Source: Anammoximicrobium sp964486845 (GTDB lineage: Bacteria; Planctomycetota; Planctomycetia; Pirellulales; Pirellulaceae). From it: 27,797 nucleotides of DNA. The DNA lies in the NCBI GenBank assembly GCA_964486845.1, contig CAZAQY010000089.1:1-27797 (forward strand), written 5' to 3'. This document shows positions 16,662 through 24,535 of this stretch, in pieces. A program made the position numbers and the translations under genes. Every line of letters begins with the position of its first letter. Position 1 is the stretch's first letter. The notes below the pieces were generated by a model, which did no database searches, was not told the origin of the DNA, and saw nothing but the letters and a program-made list of their open reading frames with translations.

Positions 16662-17192
16662 ATGAGAAAGCGATTGCGTATGGTCCGGATGACGATCGTC
16701 AGCCTGGCATGTCTCGCATGGCTGCTGCCGCCGGGCGTGGTGCGTGCCTCGCAGCCGGCCGGCGGCAGGGAAGCTGCGGCGGTTGTCGATGTTCGTCTCG
16801 ACGAACGAGGCGCGCTGCGCGGTACCCTGATCGACGTGGGCGGGCAACCGCTGGCGGCCCAGCCGGTGGTGTTGCAGCAAGCCGGCGGTGCGGCGGGCAG
16901 CGCGGAAACCGACGCGACGGGCGGCTTTGTGCTCCGTGGCATCAGCGGCGGCATCCATCGTCTCATCGTGGGGGATCGCAGCGTGACCTGCCGCGTTTGG
17001 ACGCATGCGGCCGCGCCACCGGCCGCGACCGATCAGCTGACCGTGGTGGCCGGACCGCCGCTGGTGCGCGGCCAGCAACCGTTCAGCGCGATCTTCACCA
17101 ATCCGCTGTTCATTGGCCTGGTCATTGCGGCTGCCATTGCCATTCCCATCGCGGTCCACAATGCTCAGGATGACAGTCCGCCCGGAAGTTGA
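16662..17192 (+). CDS. Small secreted beta-domain protein with C-terminal membrane anchor, paralog 2
   Basis: This 176-aa protein shares its layout with the preceding one: signal peptide (cleavage near VRA, residue 29), a single beta-sandwich repeat (GALRGTLIDVGGQPLAAQPV...TDATGGFVLRGISGGIHRL), the linker pattern VxRxW...APPxA...LxVVxGxPxxRG, and a membrane segment NPLFIGLVIAAAIAIPIAV near residues 145-165 with a short polar tail. The two genes are 96 bp apart and clearly arose by duplication, although they are now diverged. The function is unknown. A place beside Wza- and Wzc-like genes suggests a role in surface polymer export. Confidence 0.8.
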   Translation: MRKRLRMVRMTIVSLACLAWLLPPGVVRASQPAGGREAAAVVDVRLDERGALRGTLIDVGGQPLAAQPVVLQQAGGAAGSAETDATGGFVLRGISGGIHRLIVGDRSVTCRVWTHAAAPPAATDQLTVVAGPPLVRGQQPFSAIFTNPLFIGLVIAAAIAIPIAVHNAQDDSPPGS

Positions 17193-17401
17193 CCGGGCTC
17201 CCTGGCGTCGGTTTTCCCCATTCTCCGGTTTCACTCCCCTGCGAGCCGATGTCGCAAGACAAATCCTTCGGATCGAGCGTACTTTCCCGGCGGGTTGCGC
17301 CCAGCGCTGGCAGCGCTCGGTGGCTTGCTGCCGCCGGGGGCCGCCGAGAATGTCCGGAAAGCGAGGGGGGTGTCATTGCCGGTCGAGTCTTCCAGGCCGC
17401 C

Positions 17402-18442
17402 ATGGCCGGACCCGCTTGGCTGCTGATCGCTGCGCTGGGTGTGCTGTGCGGCTGTCAGAACGCGACCTTCCAGGCCAGCAAGCTGCCGCCCGAGTACGCC
17501 GCGGTGCGCAGCCAGGCGACGCGCAAGATCGACTTGTCCAGCCTGGCGCGGGATTCGGCGCGCAGCGAGGCGATCTATCCGGGCGACGTGCTGGAAGTCA
17601 CGATTGCGACGGGGCTGGAGGAAAAAAGTCCGGAAAGCTGGCCGCTGCGCGTGTCCGACGCGGGCGACATCGACGTTCCGTTGGTGGGCAGCGTCCGCGT
17701 CGCCGGCTTGTTGCTGCCCGACGCCGAACAATTGGTCCGGCACGAGTGCGTCGCGCGCCGGCTGTACCGCGACCCGCTCGTTTCCGTCTTGCTGCGGAAC
17801 CGGAAAACGATCCGCGTGACCATCGTCGGCGCGGTGAAAAATCCCGGCACATACGAATTGCCGGCCGTCAGCAGCGACTTGCTGGCGGCCTTGATCGCGG
17901 CCGGCGGACTGAGCGAACAAGCGTCCACGATCGTGGAAATCCGCAACATGGGCGACGCGAACATGCTGCCTGGGGCGAGCGGCGGAGAGCGGCGGACCGT
18001 GGCCCAGGCCGGATCGGTACGCGTCGATTTGCTCGCCGCCAGTCAGGGAATCAGTCCCGATTATCGGATCGACGACGGTTCGGTAGTCATGGTCCGCGAA
18101 GAGGAGCCCAAGACGATTCAAGTGATCGGCCTGGTGCGCAAGCCCGACCAGTTGGAGATCGAACCGGGCAAAGAGGTGCGGTTGCTGGATGCCATCGCAC
18201 TGGCCGGCGGCCTGACGCTGGAACTGGCCGACAAAGTACACGTGATCCGCAACCTGGAAAACGACGGCACGCCGGTGGTGATTGCGGCGTCCATTCGCGA
18301 GGCGAAACGTGGCGGTCCGGGCAATCTGCTGTTGGCGCCCGGCGATGTCGTCAGCGTCGAGGAGACGCCTTTGACGTTCACCGTCGCCACGATTCGGGAC
18401 TTCGTACGATTCGGTTTCTCGGCGGCCATCCCCGGCTTTTGA
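17402..18442 (+). CDS. Polysaccharide export outer-membrane lipoprotein (Wza-like, Poly_export plus two SLBB)
   Basis: With the chosen start the protein has 346 residues and an ideal lipoprotein signal, MAGPAWLLIAALGVLCGC (lipid Cys18). A Poly_export domain follows (IYPGDVLEVTIATG... to about residue 135), then two SLBB-type domains, one starting IRVTIVGAVKNPGTYELP and one starting IQVIGLVRKPDQLEI, and finally a short hydrophobic C-terminus. Such proteins form the outer-membrane channel for capsule or exopolysaccharide. The frame is open up to 17189, and an ATG at 17249 exists, but it would place about 50 residues before the lipoprotein signal, so 17402 is preferred even though its ribosome site is weak. 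The BY-kinase gene follows 19 bp later, the classic partner arrangement. Confidence 0.9.
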   Translation: MAGPAWLLIAALGVLCGCQNATFQASKLPPEYAAVRSQATRKIDLSSLARDSARSEAIYPGDVLEVTIATGLEEKSPESWPLRVSDAGDIDVPLVGSVRVAGLLLPDAEQLVRHECVARRLYRDPLVSVLLRNRKTIRVTIVGAVKNPGTYELPAVSSDLLAALIAAGGLSEQASTIVEIRNMGDANMLPGASGGERRTVAQAGSVRVDLLAASQGISPDYRIDDGSVVMVREEEPKTIQVIGLVRKPDQLEIEPGKEVRLLDAIALAGGLTLELADKVHVIRNLENDGTPVVIAASIREAKRGGPGNLLLAPGDVVSVEETPLTFTVATIRDFVRFGFSAAIPGF

Positions 18443-18461
18443 TCCCGCTGGACCCTGGAAC

Positions 18462-20852
18462 ATGACCCACGAGAGCCCACCCGCAACCGACGACTTCGCC
18501 CCGCCTTCTTCGGCGGAGAGCATCCTGGCGGTCATGCGCTTTGTCCGCGTGGTCTGGCATCGCGGCACGTACGTGGTCAGTGCCCTGGTCGTCGCCGGCC
18601 TGCTGGGCGGGCTGTACTACTTCACCGCCGAGCGCATCTATCAAGCGACGGCCCAGCTGCTGATTCTGCAGACCGGCCCCGAGATGATGTCGCCCACGAT
18701 GGCCGGAGCGACCAACCGCGAGGCCCTGATCCCGACCTACGAGCGCCTGTTCGGCAGCACGGTTGTCTTGGAGGGGGCGATCCGCGAATTGCTCAAAGCG
18801 CCGCCCCAGATGCGTGTCGATTTTGCCAGAGTCCCGCGCGACAAATGGCTGGATGTGCTCCGCAGGAACTTGACCGCCAGCGCCGTCCGCCGCACGAATG
18901 TCATCGAAGTCAGCTACCGCTCGCAACAGCCCAAGGCCGCGGAAGCGGTCGTGCAAGCCGTGGTCGATTCCTACCTGGATTTCATGGAGAGCAATCACAA
19001 GAACGTCTCGGCCGAGATCGTGCAGATTCTGGAAAAGGAACGCGCCGAGATCTCGGACCAGTTGGACAAGCGGCAGCGCGACTTGATCGACGTCCAGAAG
19101 AAAGTCCGGGACCTGGGCATTTCCGGCAAACAGGACGTGGTCCACCCCGCCGTGCAACGCGTCATGCGCTTGAACGAAGCCTTGGTCAAGGTGCAGCAGG
19201 ACCGCCTGCAGTTGGAAGCCTCCCTGGCCGCCATCGGAACCGCCGTCCGTGAGGGCGCCGACCTGCGGCAGCACATGAACGCCGTCGAGCCGCTGGTCGG
19301 GCGGGAAATGATGCTCAGCGCCATGGGCCTGAATACGCAAGACGCCGAAGCCCGCGCCACGATCGAACGCCGGCTGATGGAATACCAGGCCCGACTGCAG
19401 ACGCTGCTGCAGCACTACGGCGACGCGCATCCCAAGGTCCTCGAAGTCGTGCAATCCATCCGCAGCTCCGAGGAGTACCTGCGGAATTACCAGGCCGTGG
19501 CCCAACGGCGACTGTCGGGCCTGGACGACCGGCGTCTGGGCCCGATGCTGATCGCGATGGTCCAGGAGCGACTGGCCAACCTCTGGGAGCATGAGAACAA
19601 ACTGGGCCGCCAGTACGCCCAGGCGGAGGGGGAGGCGGTCCAGTTGAACGATCGCATGGCCGAGTTGCGGATGGTCGAGCACGACTTGACGCGGCTCCGC
19701 AACCTGCACGACGCCCTGCTGACGAGAATCAACAATATCGATATCGGCAAGGACCAATCGGACCTGCGCGTGGCCGTCGTCAGCGAACCCCAGGCGTCCC
19801 AGCGGCCGGTGTCGCCGCGGTTGTCGCTGGTGGGCATGATGTGTCTGCTGGGCGGGATGGGCGTGGGGGTCGGCCTGGTCTACGTGCTGGACGTGCTGGA
19901 CGATCGTTTCCGCTCGCCGGAGGAGTTGCAGGAGCAGTTGCGCGTGCCCGTGCTGGCGATGATCCGCGAATTGTCCTTGCCCGAAGCGACGGGTCTGGAA
20001 GGCATCCAAGTCCACGTCGCGCCGGAATCCGTCGAGAGCGAGGCGTTTCGCACGCTGCGGACCACGTTGGCTTTCTCGGGACAGGATATGGAGCGAATTG
20101 CGGTCACCAGCACGGAGCCCGGCGACGGCAAAACCACGGTCATTGCCAACTTGGCGGCCTCCTGCGCCCACGCCGGAAAACGCACGCTGTTGTTGGATTG
20201 CGACCTGCGGCGTCCGGGGCTGACCAAGCTGTTCGAGATGCGCGGCCTGGGCGGTGTCTCCGAAATCCTCCGTGCGAACGAGGACATCGCTGCCATGTGC
20301 CAGCAACGGGTCCAAGCGACCGGCATCGACGGACTGGACATCCTCCCCTGCGGTCCCAAACCTTCAAACCCCGCGGAACTGCTCAGCGGCCCGCGGCTGT
20401 CCGACCTGCTGGCCTGGGCCGAAACGCACTACGACCAGGTCCTGGTAGATTGCCCGCCGATCCTGGCCGCCAGCGATGCCGCCATCGTGGGCCGCTTGAC
20501 GGACAGCTTGATCCTGGTCGTGCAGCCGGAGAAAAACCATCGGCGGCTGGTGCTGCGAGCCGTCGCCGGCTTGGCCGCCATCGGCGTACACGTTGGCGGC
20601 GTCGTGGCCAACAGGATCAGCACGGAGAAGAGCGCCGGCTACTACGGCTACAGCGGCTACGGCTATGGCTACGGCTACGGCTACGGCTACGGTGAGACAC
20701 ACGGAGACGAGGAGCCTCGAAAGAGCGCGACGGATTCGCTGAGACTGCACGTGGACGGTGCCGGGACGGACCAAGAGCCGGACAAGCAAGCCGATGCCCC
20801 GACCCAGAAAGTGCGGCGCAGCGCCCGCGTCAAGCCCCGCCGAGCGGCGTGA
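18462..20852 (+). CDS. Wzc-like polysaccharide co-polymerase and tyrosine autokinase
   Basis: This 796-aa protein has a Wzz domain with first membrane segment at 36-54, a long periplasmic coiled-coil region (180-430), an SPRLSL second membrane segment (455-477) and a cytoplasmic BY-kinase domain. Walker A is TEPGDGKTT (K557), Walker A' is LLLDCDLRRPG (D579, D581) and Walker B is VLVDCPP (D663). The C-terminal tyrosine cluster at 727-743 has nine tyrosines, mostly in Gly-Tyr repeats, followed by a basic tail. The kinase phosphorylates this cluster between subunits, controlling polymer export through the Wza-like channel encoded just upstream (family knowledge). The cluster is coded by a GGCTAC hexamer array. 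The ATG at 18462 fits the usual start before the first membrane segment. Confidence 0.94.
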   Translation: MTHESPPATDDFAPPSSAESILAVMRFVRVVWHRGTYVVSALVVAGLLGGLYYFTAERIYQATAQLLILQTGPEMMSPTMAGATNREALIPTYERLFGSTVVLEGAIRELLKAPPQMRVDFARVPRDKWLDVLRRNLTASAVRRTNVIEVSYRSQQPKAAEAVVQAVVDSYLDFMESNHKNVSAEIVQILEKERAEISDQLDKRQRDLIDVQKKVRDLGISGKQDVVHPAVQRVMRLNEALVKVQQDRLQLEASLAAIGTAVREGADLRQHMNAVEPLVGREMMLSAMGLNTQDAEARATIERRLMEYQARLQTLLQHYGDAHPKVLEVVQSIRSSEEYLRNYQAVAQRRLSGLDDRRLGPMLIAMVQERLANLWEHENKLGRQYAQAEGEAVQLNDRMAELRMVEHDLTRLRNLHDALLTRINNIDIGKDQSDLRVAVVSEPQASQRPVSPRLSLVGMMCLLGGMGVGVGLVYVLDVLDDRFRSPEELQEQLRVPVLAMIRELSLPEATGLEGIQVHVAPESVESEAFRTLRTTLAFSGQDMERIAVTSTEPGDGKTTVIANLAASCAHAGKRTLLLDCDLRRPGLTKLFEMRGLGGVSEILRANEDIAAMCQQRVQATGIDGLDILPCGPKPSNPAELLSGPRLSDLLAWAETHYDQVLVDCPPILAASDAAIVGRLTDSLILVVQPEKNHRRLVLRAVAGLAAIGVHVGGVVANRISTEKSAGYYGYSGYGYGYGYGYGYGETHGDEEPRKSATDSLRLHVDGAGTDQEPDKQADAPTQKVRRSARVKPRRAA
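20655..20690 (+). repeat. GGCTAC hexamer array coding Gly-Tyr repeats
   Basis: Six tandem in-frame hexamers (GGCTAC, with one GGCTAT at 20661) code for Gly-Tyr units in the phosphorylation cluster of the tyrosine kinase. Gain or loss of a unit keeps the frame and changes the number of phospho-acceptor tyrosines. Confidence 0.9.
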
Positions 20853-20933
20853 GGCGAGCGGCCGGAAAGAAGCACTCGCTCAGAACTGAGCTGGCTTTCT
20901 CCGGGCCTCCTGCGGTGGCCGTGCCACACGAAC

Positions 20934-21902
20934 TCAGCCCTCTCGCGGCAACGGCCGGGCGGACGCCAGAATCCCCAGCGACAGCAGAAACGCCGGGCCC
21001 CCGAGGCACAGCAGCGTCACGGAAAAAGGGTCCCAGGTGAACTCTAACGTGCTGTTGTCCTGAACTGCCACCGCCGCCACGGCGACGGCGTTGTTGACCG
21101 CGTGACAAAGAATGGCAGGCCACACCGAACCCGCACGCCACGCGACGGTTCCCAGCCAAACGCCCAACGGGATCACGCCCAGGACGTGAATCGGATCGAG
21201 ATGGGCTGCCGAGAAGATCAGCGCACTTGCTCCCACCGCCAACAGCGGCGGCCAACGCTGCAACAGGCGGCTCTGCAGGTACCCACGGAACAGCAACTCT
21301 TCGACGATGCCCGGCACCACCGCGACGATCACGATCAGCCCCACCGGAAAATCGCGGACGTGAGTTCGCATCATCGCTTCCACGAGCTTCAGCTGATCGC
21401 TCATCTCGTCGACCACCAGCGACAGCAAATGCGACGATAGCACGCCGATGATCGGCGTGCCCAACATCAGGACCAGCCAACTCCAGTACGGCAGTCCGCC
21501 GCGCCGCAGGCGGAGACGGTCGCGCAGGCTCTGGGGCGACAACCAGGCGGCGCCTGCGGCGGCTCCCAGGAACACCAACTGGCTAGGCAGGACGGCGACC
21601 ATCAGTCCCACCCGCGTCTGCGAGAAACCTTCGAGCGAGGTCGCCACGGACGGACCCTGCGTGAACCCGGGGGGACCGAGTTCGACGAGCATCCACGCCG
21701 CCAAAACCACACCGCCCACGATGGTGGCCAAGGGGATCGCGAGCACGCCCACTAACAGCGCCGTCCAGACCCGCGGGCGAACGACCCGCACGGTGACGAG
21801 TTCAGCCACCACCACTTCGTCCGCGGACTCAGGGCAAGCTGCGAACTCTTGGCCCTGTAGGGAGATGGAATCAAGCTGCGTCAAGTCGTCGTGGGAAGTC
21901 AT
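20934..21902 (-). CDS. CPBP family intramembrane metalloprotease (CAAX protease-like)
   Basis: This 322-aa protein has an acidic N-terminal tail, then six or more membrane segments. Motif 1 is EELLFRGY (E201, E202, R206), motif 2 is FSAAHLDPIH (H234) and motif 3 is HAVNN (H267, N271), the pattern of Abi/CPBP membrane proteases. Bacterial members cleave membrane or prenylated peptides or act as processing factors; the substrate is unknown. It is 42 bp after rsmE on the same strand, so probably co-transcribed with it, and ends tail to tail with the tyrosine kinase gene 81 bp away. Confidence 0.92.
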   Translation of the reverse strand: MTSHDDLTQLDSISLQGQEFAACPESADEVVVAELVTVRVVRPRVWTALLVGVLAIPLATIVGGVVLAAWMLVELGPPGFTQGPSVATSLEGFSQTRVGLMVAVLPSQLVFLGAAAGAAWLSPQSLRDRLRLRRGGLPYWSWLVLMLGTPIIGVLSSHLLSLVVDEMSDQLKLVEAMMRTHVRDFPVGLIVIVAVVPGIVEELLFRGYLQSRLLQRWPPLLAVGASALIFSAAHLDPIHVLGVIPLGVWLGTVAWRAGSVWPAILCHAVNNAVAVAAVAVQDNSTLEFTWDPFSVTLLCLGGPAFLLSLGILASARPLPREG

Positions 21903-21944
21903 GAATAAGTGCCATGGGGATACGAGGGGGCAAACGTGACGGGA

Positions 21945-22715
21945 TCACTTTCCAGACGTGACGTTCTGTGTGCCGGCAACGGTTTGCGGCTCGCGGCCCG
22001 GCCGAATCGCGTCCCGCAGCGAGAACCAGGCCGCCAGGGCCACCGCGGCCGTCTCCACCCGCAGGATGCGAGAGCCCAAGCTGACGCGTCGCCAGCCGTC
22101 GGCAGCGGCCAGTTCCTCGTCGGTGAAACCGCCTTCCGGCCCCACGGCACAAGAGACGGCGCGCGCCGGGCCGGGCAACGCCAGTTCGGCGATCGGAACG
22201 GAGTCAGGACCGGGGTGGGCCAGAATGCGAAACGCGGCGCGGCTTGCCTGGCGGCCAAAACAGGCAAAGGTCTGAGGCGCGGCGATCTGGAGCAGACGGT
22301 TTCGGCCGGATTGTTTCGCAGCTTCGATGACGTACCGGCGCAGACGTCCGAGGGCCGCCTCATTCGGTTGGGCGACGCCTCGCTGGGTGATTAGGGGAAC
22401 CAGGCTCGACACGCCCAACTCGACTGCCTTCTCGACCAGCCAGCGTTGCCGGTCGCCCTTGGGCAGCGCGACGCCCAACGTGACTTCGGTCGCCAGTTCG
22501 CGGCTCACCTCGCGGCGAGCTAGCACCGCCAGCGCGACGCCGGATCGGCCAAGGGCCGTGATCCTCGCCGGAAACTCCGCGCCGCCGCCGTCGAACAAGG
22601 TCACCAGGTCGCCCACCTTCGCTCGGAGCACCTTGGCCGCGTGTTCGGCCTCTGCGCCGGTCAGCTGCGCCGTGTCCCCGATGATGGGTTCGTCTGCAAA
22701 GAATCTTCTGCTCAT
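21945..22715 (-). CDS. rsmE: 16S rRNA (uracil-1498-N3)-methyltransferase RsmE
   Basis: This 256-aa SPOUT-class methyltransferase modifies U1498 of 16S rRNA in the small ribosomal subunit. Recognisable segments are the N-terminal PUA-like part (MSRRFFADEP...AEHAAKVLRAKVGD), LVEKAVELGVSSLVPL with ITQRG, the GPEGGFTDEE loop and SLGSRILRVETAA, which together make the SAM-binding knot. Length is normal. It leads a minus-strand pair with the CPBP protease and is divergent from the AAA ATPase gene at 22870. Confidence 0.96.
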   Translation of the reverse strand: MSRRFFADEPIIGDTAQLTGAEAEHAAKVLRAKVGDLVTLFDGGGAEFPARITALGRSGVALAVLARREVSRELATEVTLGVALPKGDRQRWLVEKAVELGVSSLVPLITQRGVAQPNEAALGRLRRYVIEAAKQSGRNRLLQIAAPQTFACFGRQASRAAFRILAHPGPDSVPIAELALPGPARAVSCAVGPEGGFTDEELAAADGWRRVSLGSRILRVETAAVALAAWFSLRDAIRPGREPQTVAGTQNVTSGK

Positions 22716-22869
22716 CGCGGCAACCTGGCGTTTTTCTTGGAAGTCCCGCGTCGATTCTACCGATTAGCTAAGCGATGCGGAACCGCTGTCAAGCCGATCG
22801 ACGGACCAGCGGCCAGAAACCGGTTGCCGGACGGCAGCCTTGCATTTCCTCGGCCCAGGATGGCATACC

Positions 22870-23685
22870 ATGCACCGTACCCCGGACGGTTCGCGCCCGT
22901 CTCCCTTTCGCAACGCGGACGAGGACACCTGTTTTTTTGCCAGCGCCACTCATCAGGAAGCGTTAGCTCGGCTCCATTTCTTGGTACGCCAGGGCCGTTG
23001 CTTGGGGATTCTCACGGGTCACGACGGCACGGGTAAATCGCTGGTGCTAGCGAGATTCCTGGACGAGGCCCGCCGCTCAGGACAGGCGGCTTGCAGCGTC
23101 AATCTGCTGGGTTTGGAGCCCCGTGACTTCCTTTGGGAACTCGCGGTCGGTCTGCGCGCCCGCCCCCGCGCCGGCGATGATGTGTTCTCGCTGTGGCGCC
23201 GCGTCAGCGATCGGCTGCGCGAAAACCAAATTTTGAATCGGAACACGGCCATCGCCTTGGATGACGCCGACGAAGCAGCCCACGAGATGCTCATCTGCGT
23301 GCTGCGGCTGCTCAAGTCGCACCCTCGCGATACGACCTTGATCCTGGCGGCTGACCCGGCGCGATTGACGCGACTGGGCGGCGATCTGCTGCAGCTCTCG
23401 CAACTGCGGATCCACCTGGAACCCTGGGAAGCCGGCGACGTGCGAGAGTACTTGCAGACGAGCCTGACTCGCGTTGGCGCCGATCCGGAACTGTTCGACG
23501 ACTCCGCCGTCGCACGGCTGCACGAATTGTCCGGCGGCCTGCCGCGCTGGGTCGCCCATCTGGCCGAACTCACCTGGCTGGCTGCTGCCGGCCGTGAACT
23601 GGACGGCATCGACGCGGACGTGGTGGATTCCGCGTACGAGGCGTTGAGCGCCTCGTACCACGCCGTGCCCACCGCATGTGTCTAG
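22870..23685 (+). CDS. ExeA/GspA-like AAA ATPase
   Basis: This 271-aa cytoplasmic ATPase has a CFFASATHQEALARL lead-in typical of ExeA/GspA proteins, Walker A GHDGTGKS (50-57, K56), Walker B ALDDADEA (D131, D132), a sensor-like ILAADP at about residue 167 and an arginine-rich lid with LSGGLPRW. In Aeromonas, ExeA helps place the secretin ExeD in the outer membrane, but that protein also has a membrane segment and peptidoglycan-binding domain, both absent here. A link with the secretin 7 kb away is possible but speculative. The ATG at 22870 is preferred over an upstream TTG at 22840 (AGGA 9 nt upstream). It ends 12 bp from the end of dapF (opposite strand). Confidence 0.85.
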   Translation: MHRTPDGSRPSPFRNADEDTCFFASATHQEALARLHFLVRQGRCLGILTGHDGTGKSLVLARFLDEARRSGQAACSVNLLGLEPRDFLWELAVGLRARPRAGDDVFSLWRRVSDRLRENQILNRNTAIALDDADEAAHEMLICVLRLLKSHPRDTTLILAADPARLTRLGGDLLQLSQLRIHLEPWEAGDVREYLQTSLTRVGADPELFDDSAVARLHELSGGLPRWVAHLAELTWLAAAGRELDGIDADVVDSAYEALSASYHAVPTACV

Positions 23686-23697
23686 CGCCGCTTCCGG

Positions 23698-24534
23698 CTA
23701 GCCCGGCCAGTCACCGGAGAAGACCTCCGCCGCCGGCCCCGTCATGTAGACGTGATTGTCGGCTTCGTCCCAGTGCAGCTCCAAATCTCCGCCGCGCAGA
23801 TGGTTGACGATCCGCCGGGCCGTGCGGCCCGTCAGCACGCCGGCCACGCACACGGCGCTGGCCCCCGTGCCGCAGGCCCACGTTTCGCCGGAGCCGCGCT
23901 CCCAAGTCCGCTGCCGCACCTCGCCTGTTCCCAAGACCTCGACGAATTCCACATTGACCTTGGCCGGAAAATGCGGGTCCAACTCGATCTTCGGACCGTA
24001 ACCCAGCACCAACTCGTCCGTCGCCTGCTCGACAAAGATCACGCAATGCGGATTGCCCATCGACACGCTGGTCACGCGGAAAGTCCGCCCCGCAATGCTC
24101 AAAGCGGCGTTGACGACGGGATCGCCCGGCAAGGTGGTCGGGATGCGCTCCGCGGCCAGAATCGGAGGCCCCATGTCGACGCGAACCTTGCCCACCAGTC
24201 CGCCCGCGGTGGCGACGCTCAAAGACAGCACGCCCGCCTTGGTCTCGATCCGCAGTTCCGGCTTGCGGGCAATGCCGTGGTCGTACACGTATTTGGCCAC
24301 GCAACGGATGCCGTTGCCGCACATCTCCGCTTCCGACCCGTCCATGTTGAACATCTGCATGCGGGCGTCGGCCCGATCCGACGGCAGGATCAGGATCAAG
24401 CCGTCGCCGCCGACGCCGAACCGCCGATCGGAAATGCGGCGAGCCAATTCCGGCAAATCGGCCGGCAACGCCTCCTGAAAGCCGTTGACATACACGTAAT
24501 CGTTCCCGGCGCCGTGCATCTTCGTGAATCGCAC
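23698..24534 (-). CDS. dapF: Diaminopimelate epimerase
   Basis: This 278-aa enzyme of lysine and peptidoglycan synthesis interconverts LL- and meso-diaminopimelate. The two active-site cysteines are seen: C72 in EMCGNGIRC and C221 in WACGTGAS. The N-terminus FTKMHGAGNDYV and the SMGNPHCVIF motif also match. The GTG at 24534 is chosen because GGGAGG lies 5 nt upstream and it gives the usual MRFTKMHG start. The open frame to 24645 is only the translated palindrome and must not be counted. It begins 1 nt after the stop of the threonine aldolase gene, so the two are translationally coupled. Confidence 0.97.
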   Translation of the reverse strand: MRFTKMHGAGNDYVYVNGFQEALPADLPELARRISDRRFGVGGDGLILILPSDRADARMQMFNMDGSEAEMCGNGIRCVAKYVYDHGIARKPELRIETKAGVLSLSVATAGGLVGKVRVDMGPPILAAERIPTTLPGDPVVNAALSIAGRTFRVTSVSMGNPHCVIFVEQATDELVLGYGPKIELDPHFPAKVNVEFVEVLGTGEVRQRTWERGSGETWACGTGASAVCVAGVLTGRTARRIVNHLRGGDLELHWDEADNHVYMTGPAAEVFSGDWPG

Positions 24535-24535
24535 C

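Noticed and set aside
17189..17401. N-terminal extension of the Wza-like protein from 17189 or 17249
   Set aside because: It would bury a perfect lipoprotein signal peptide 50 or more residues inside the protein.
18378..20315. 645-aa minus-strand frame opposite the tyrosine kinase
   Set aside because: Antisense shadow with His/Gln/Asp-rich composition and no domain signs.
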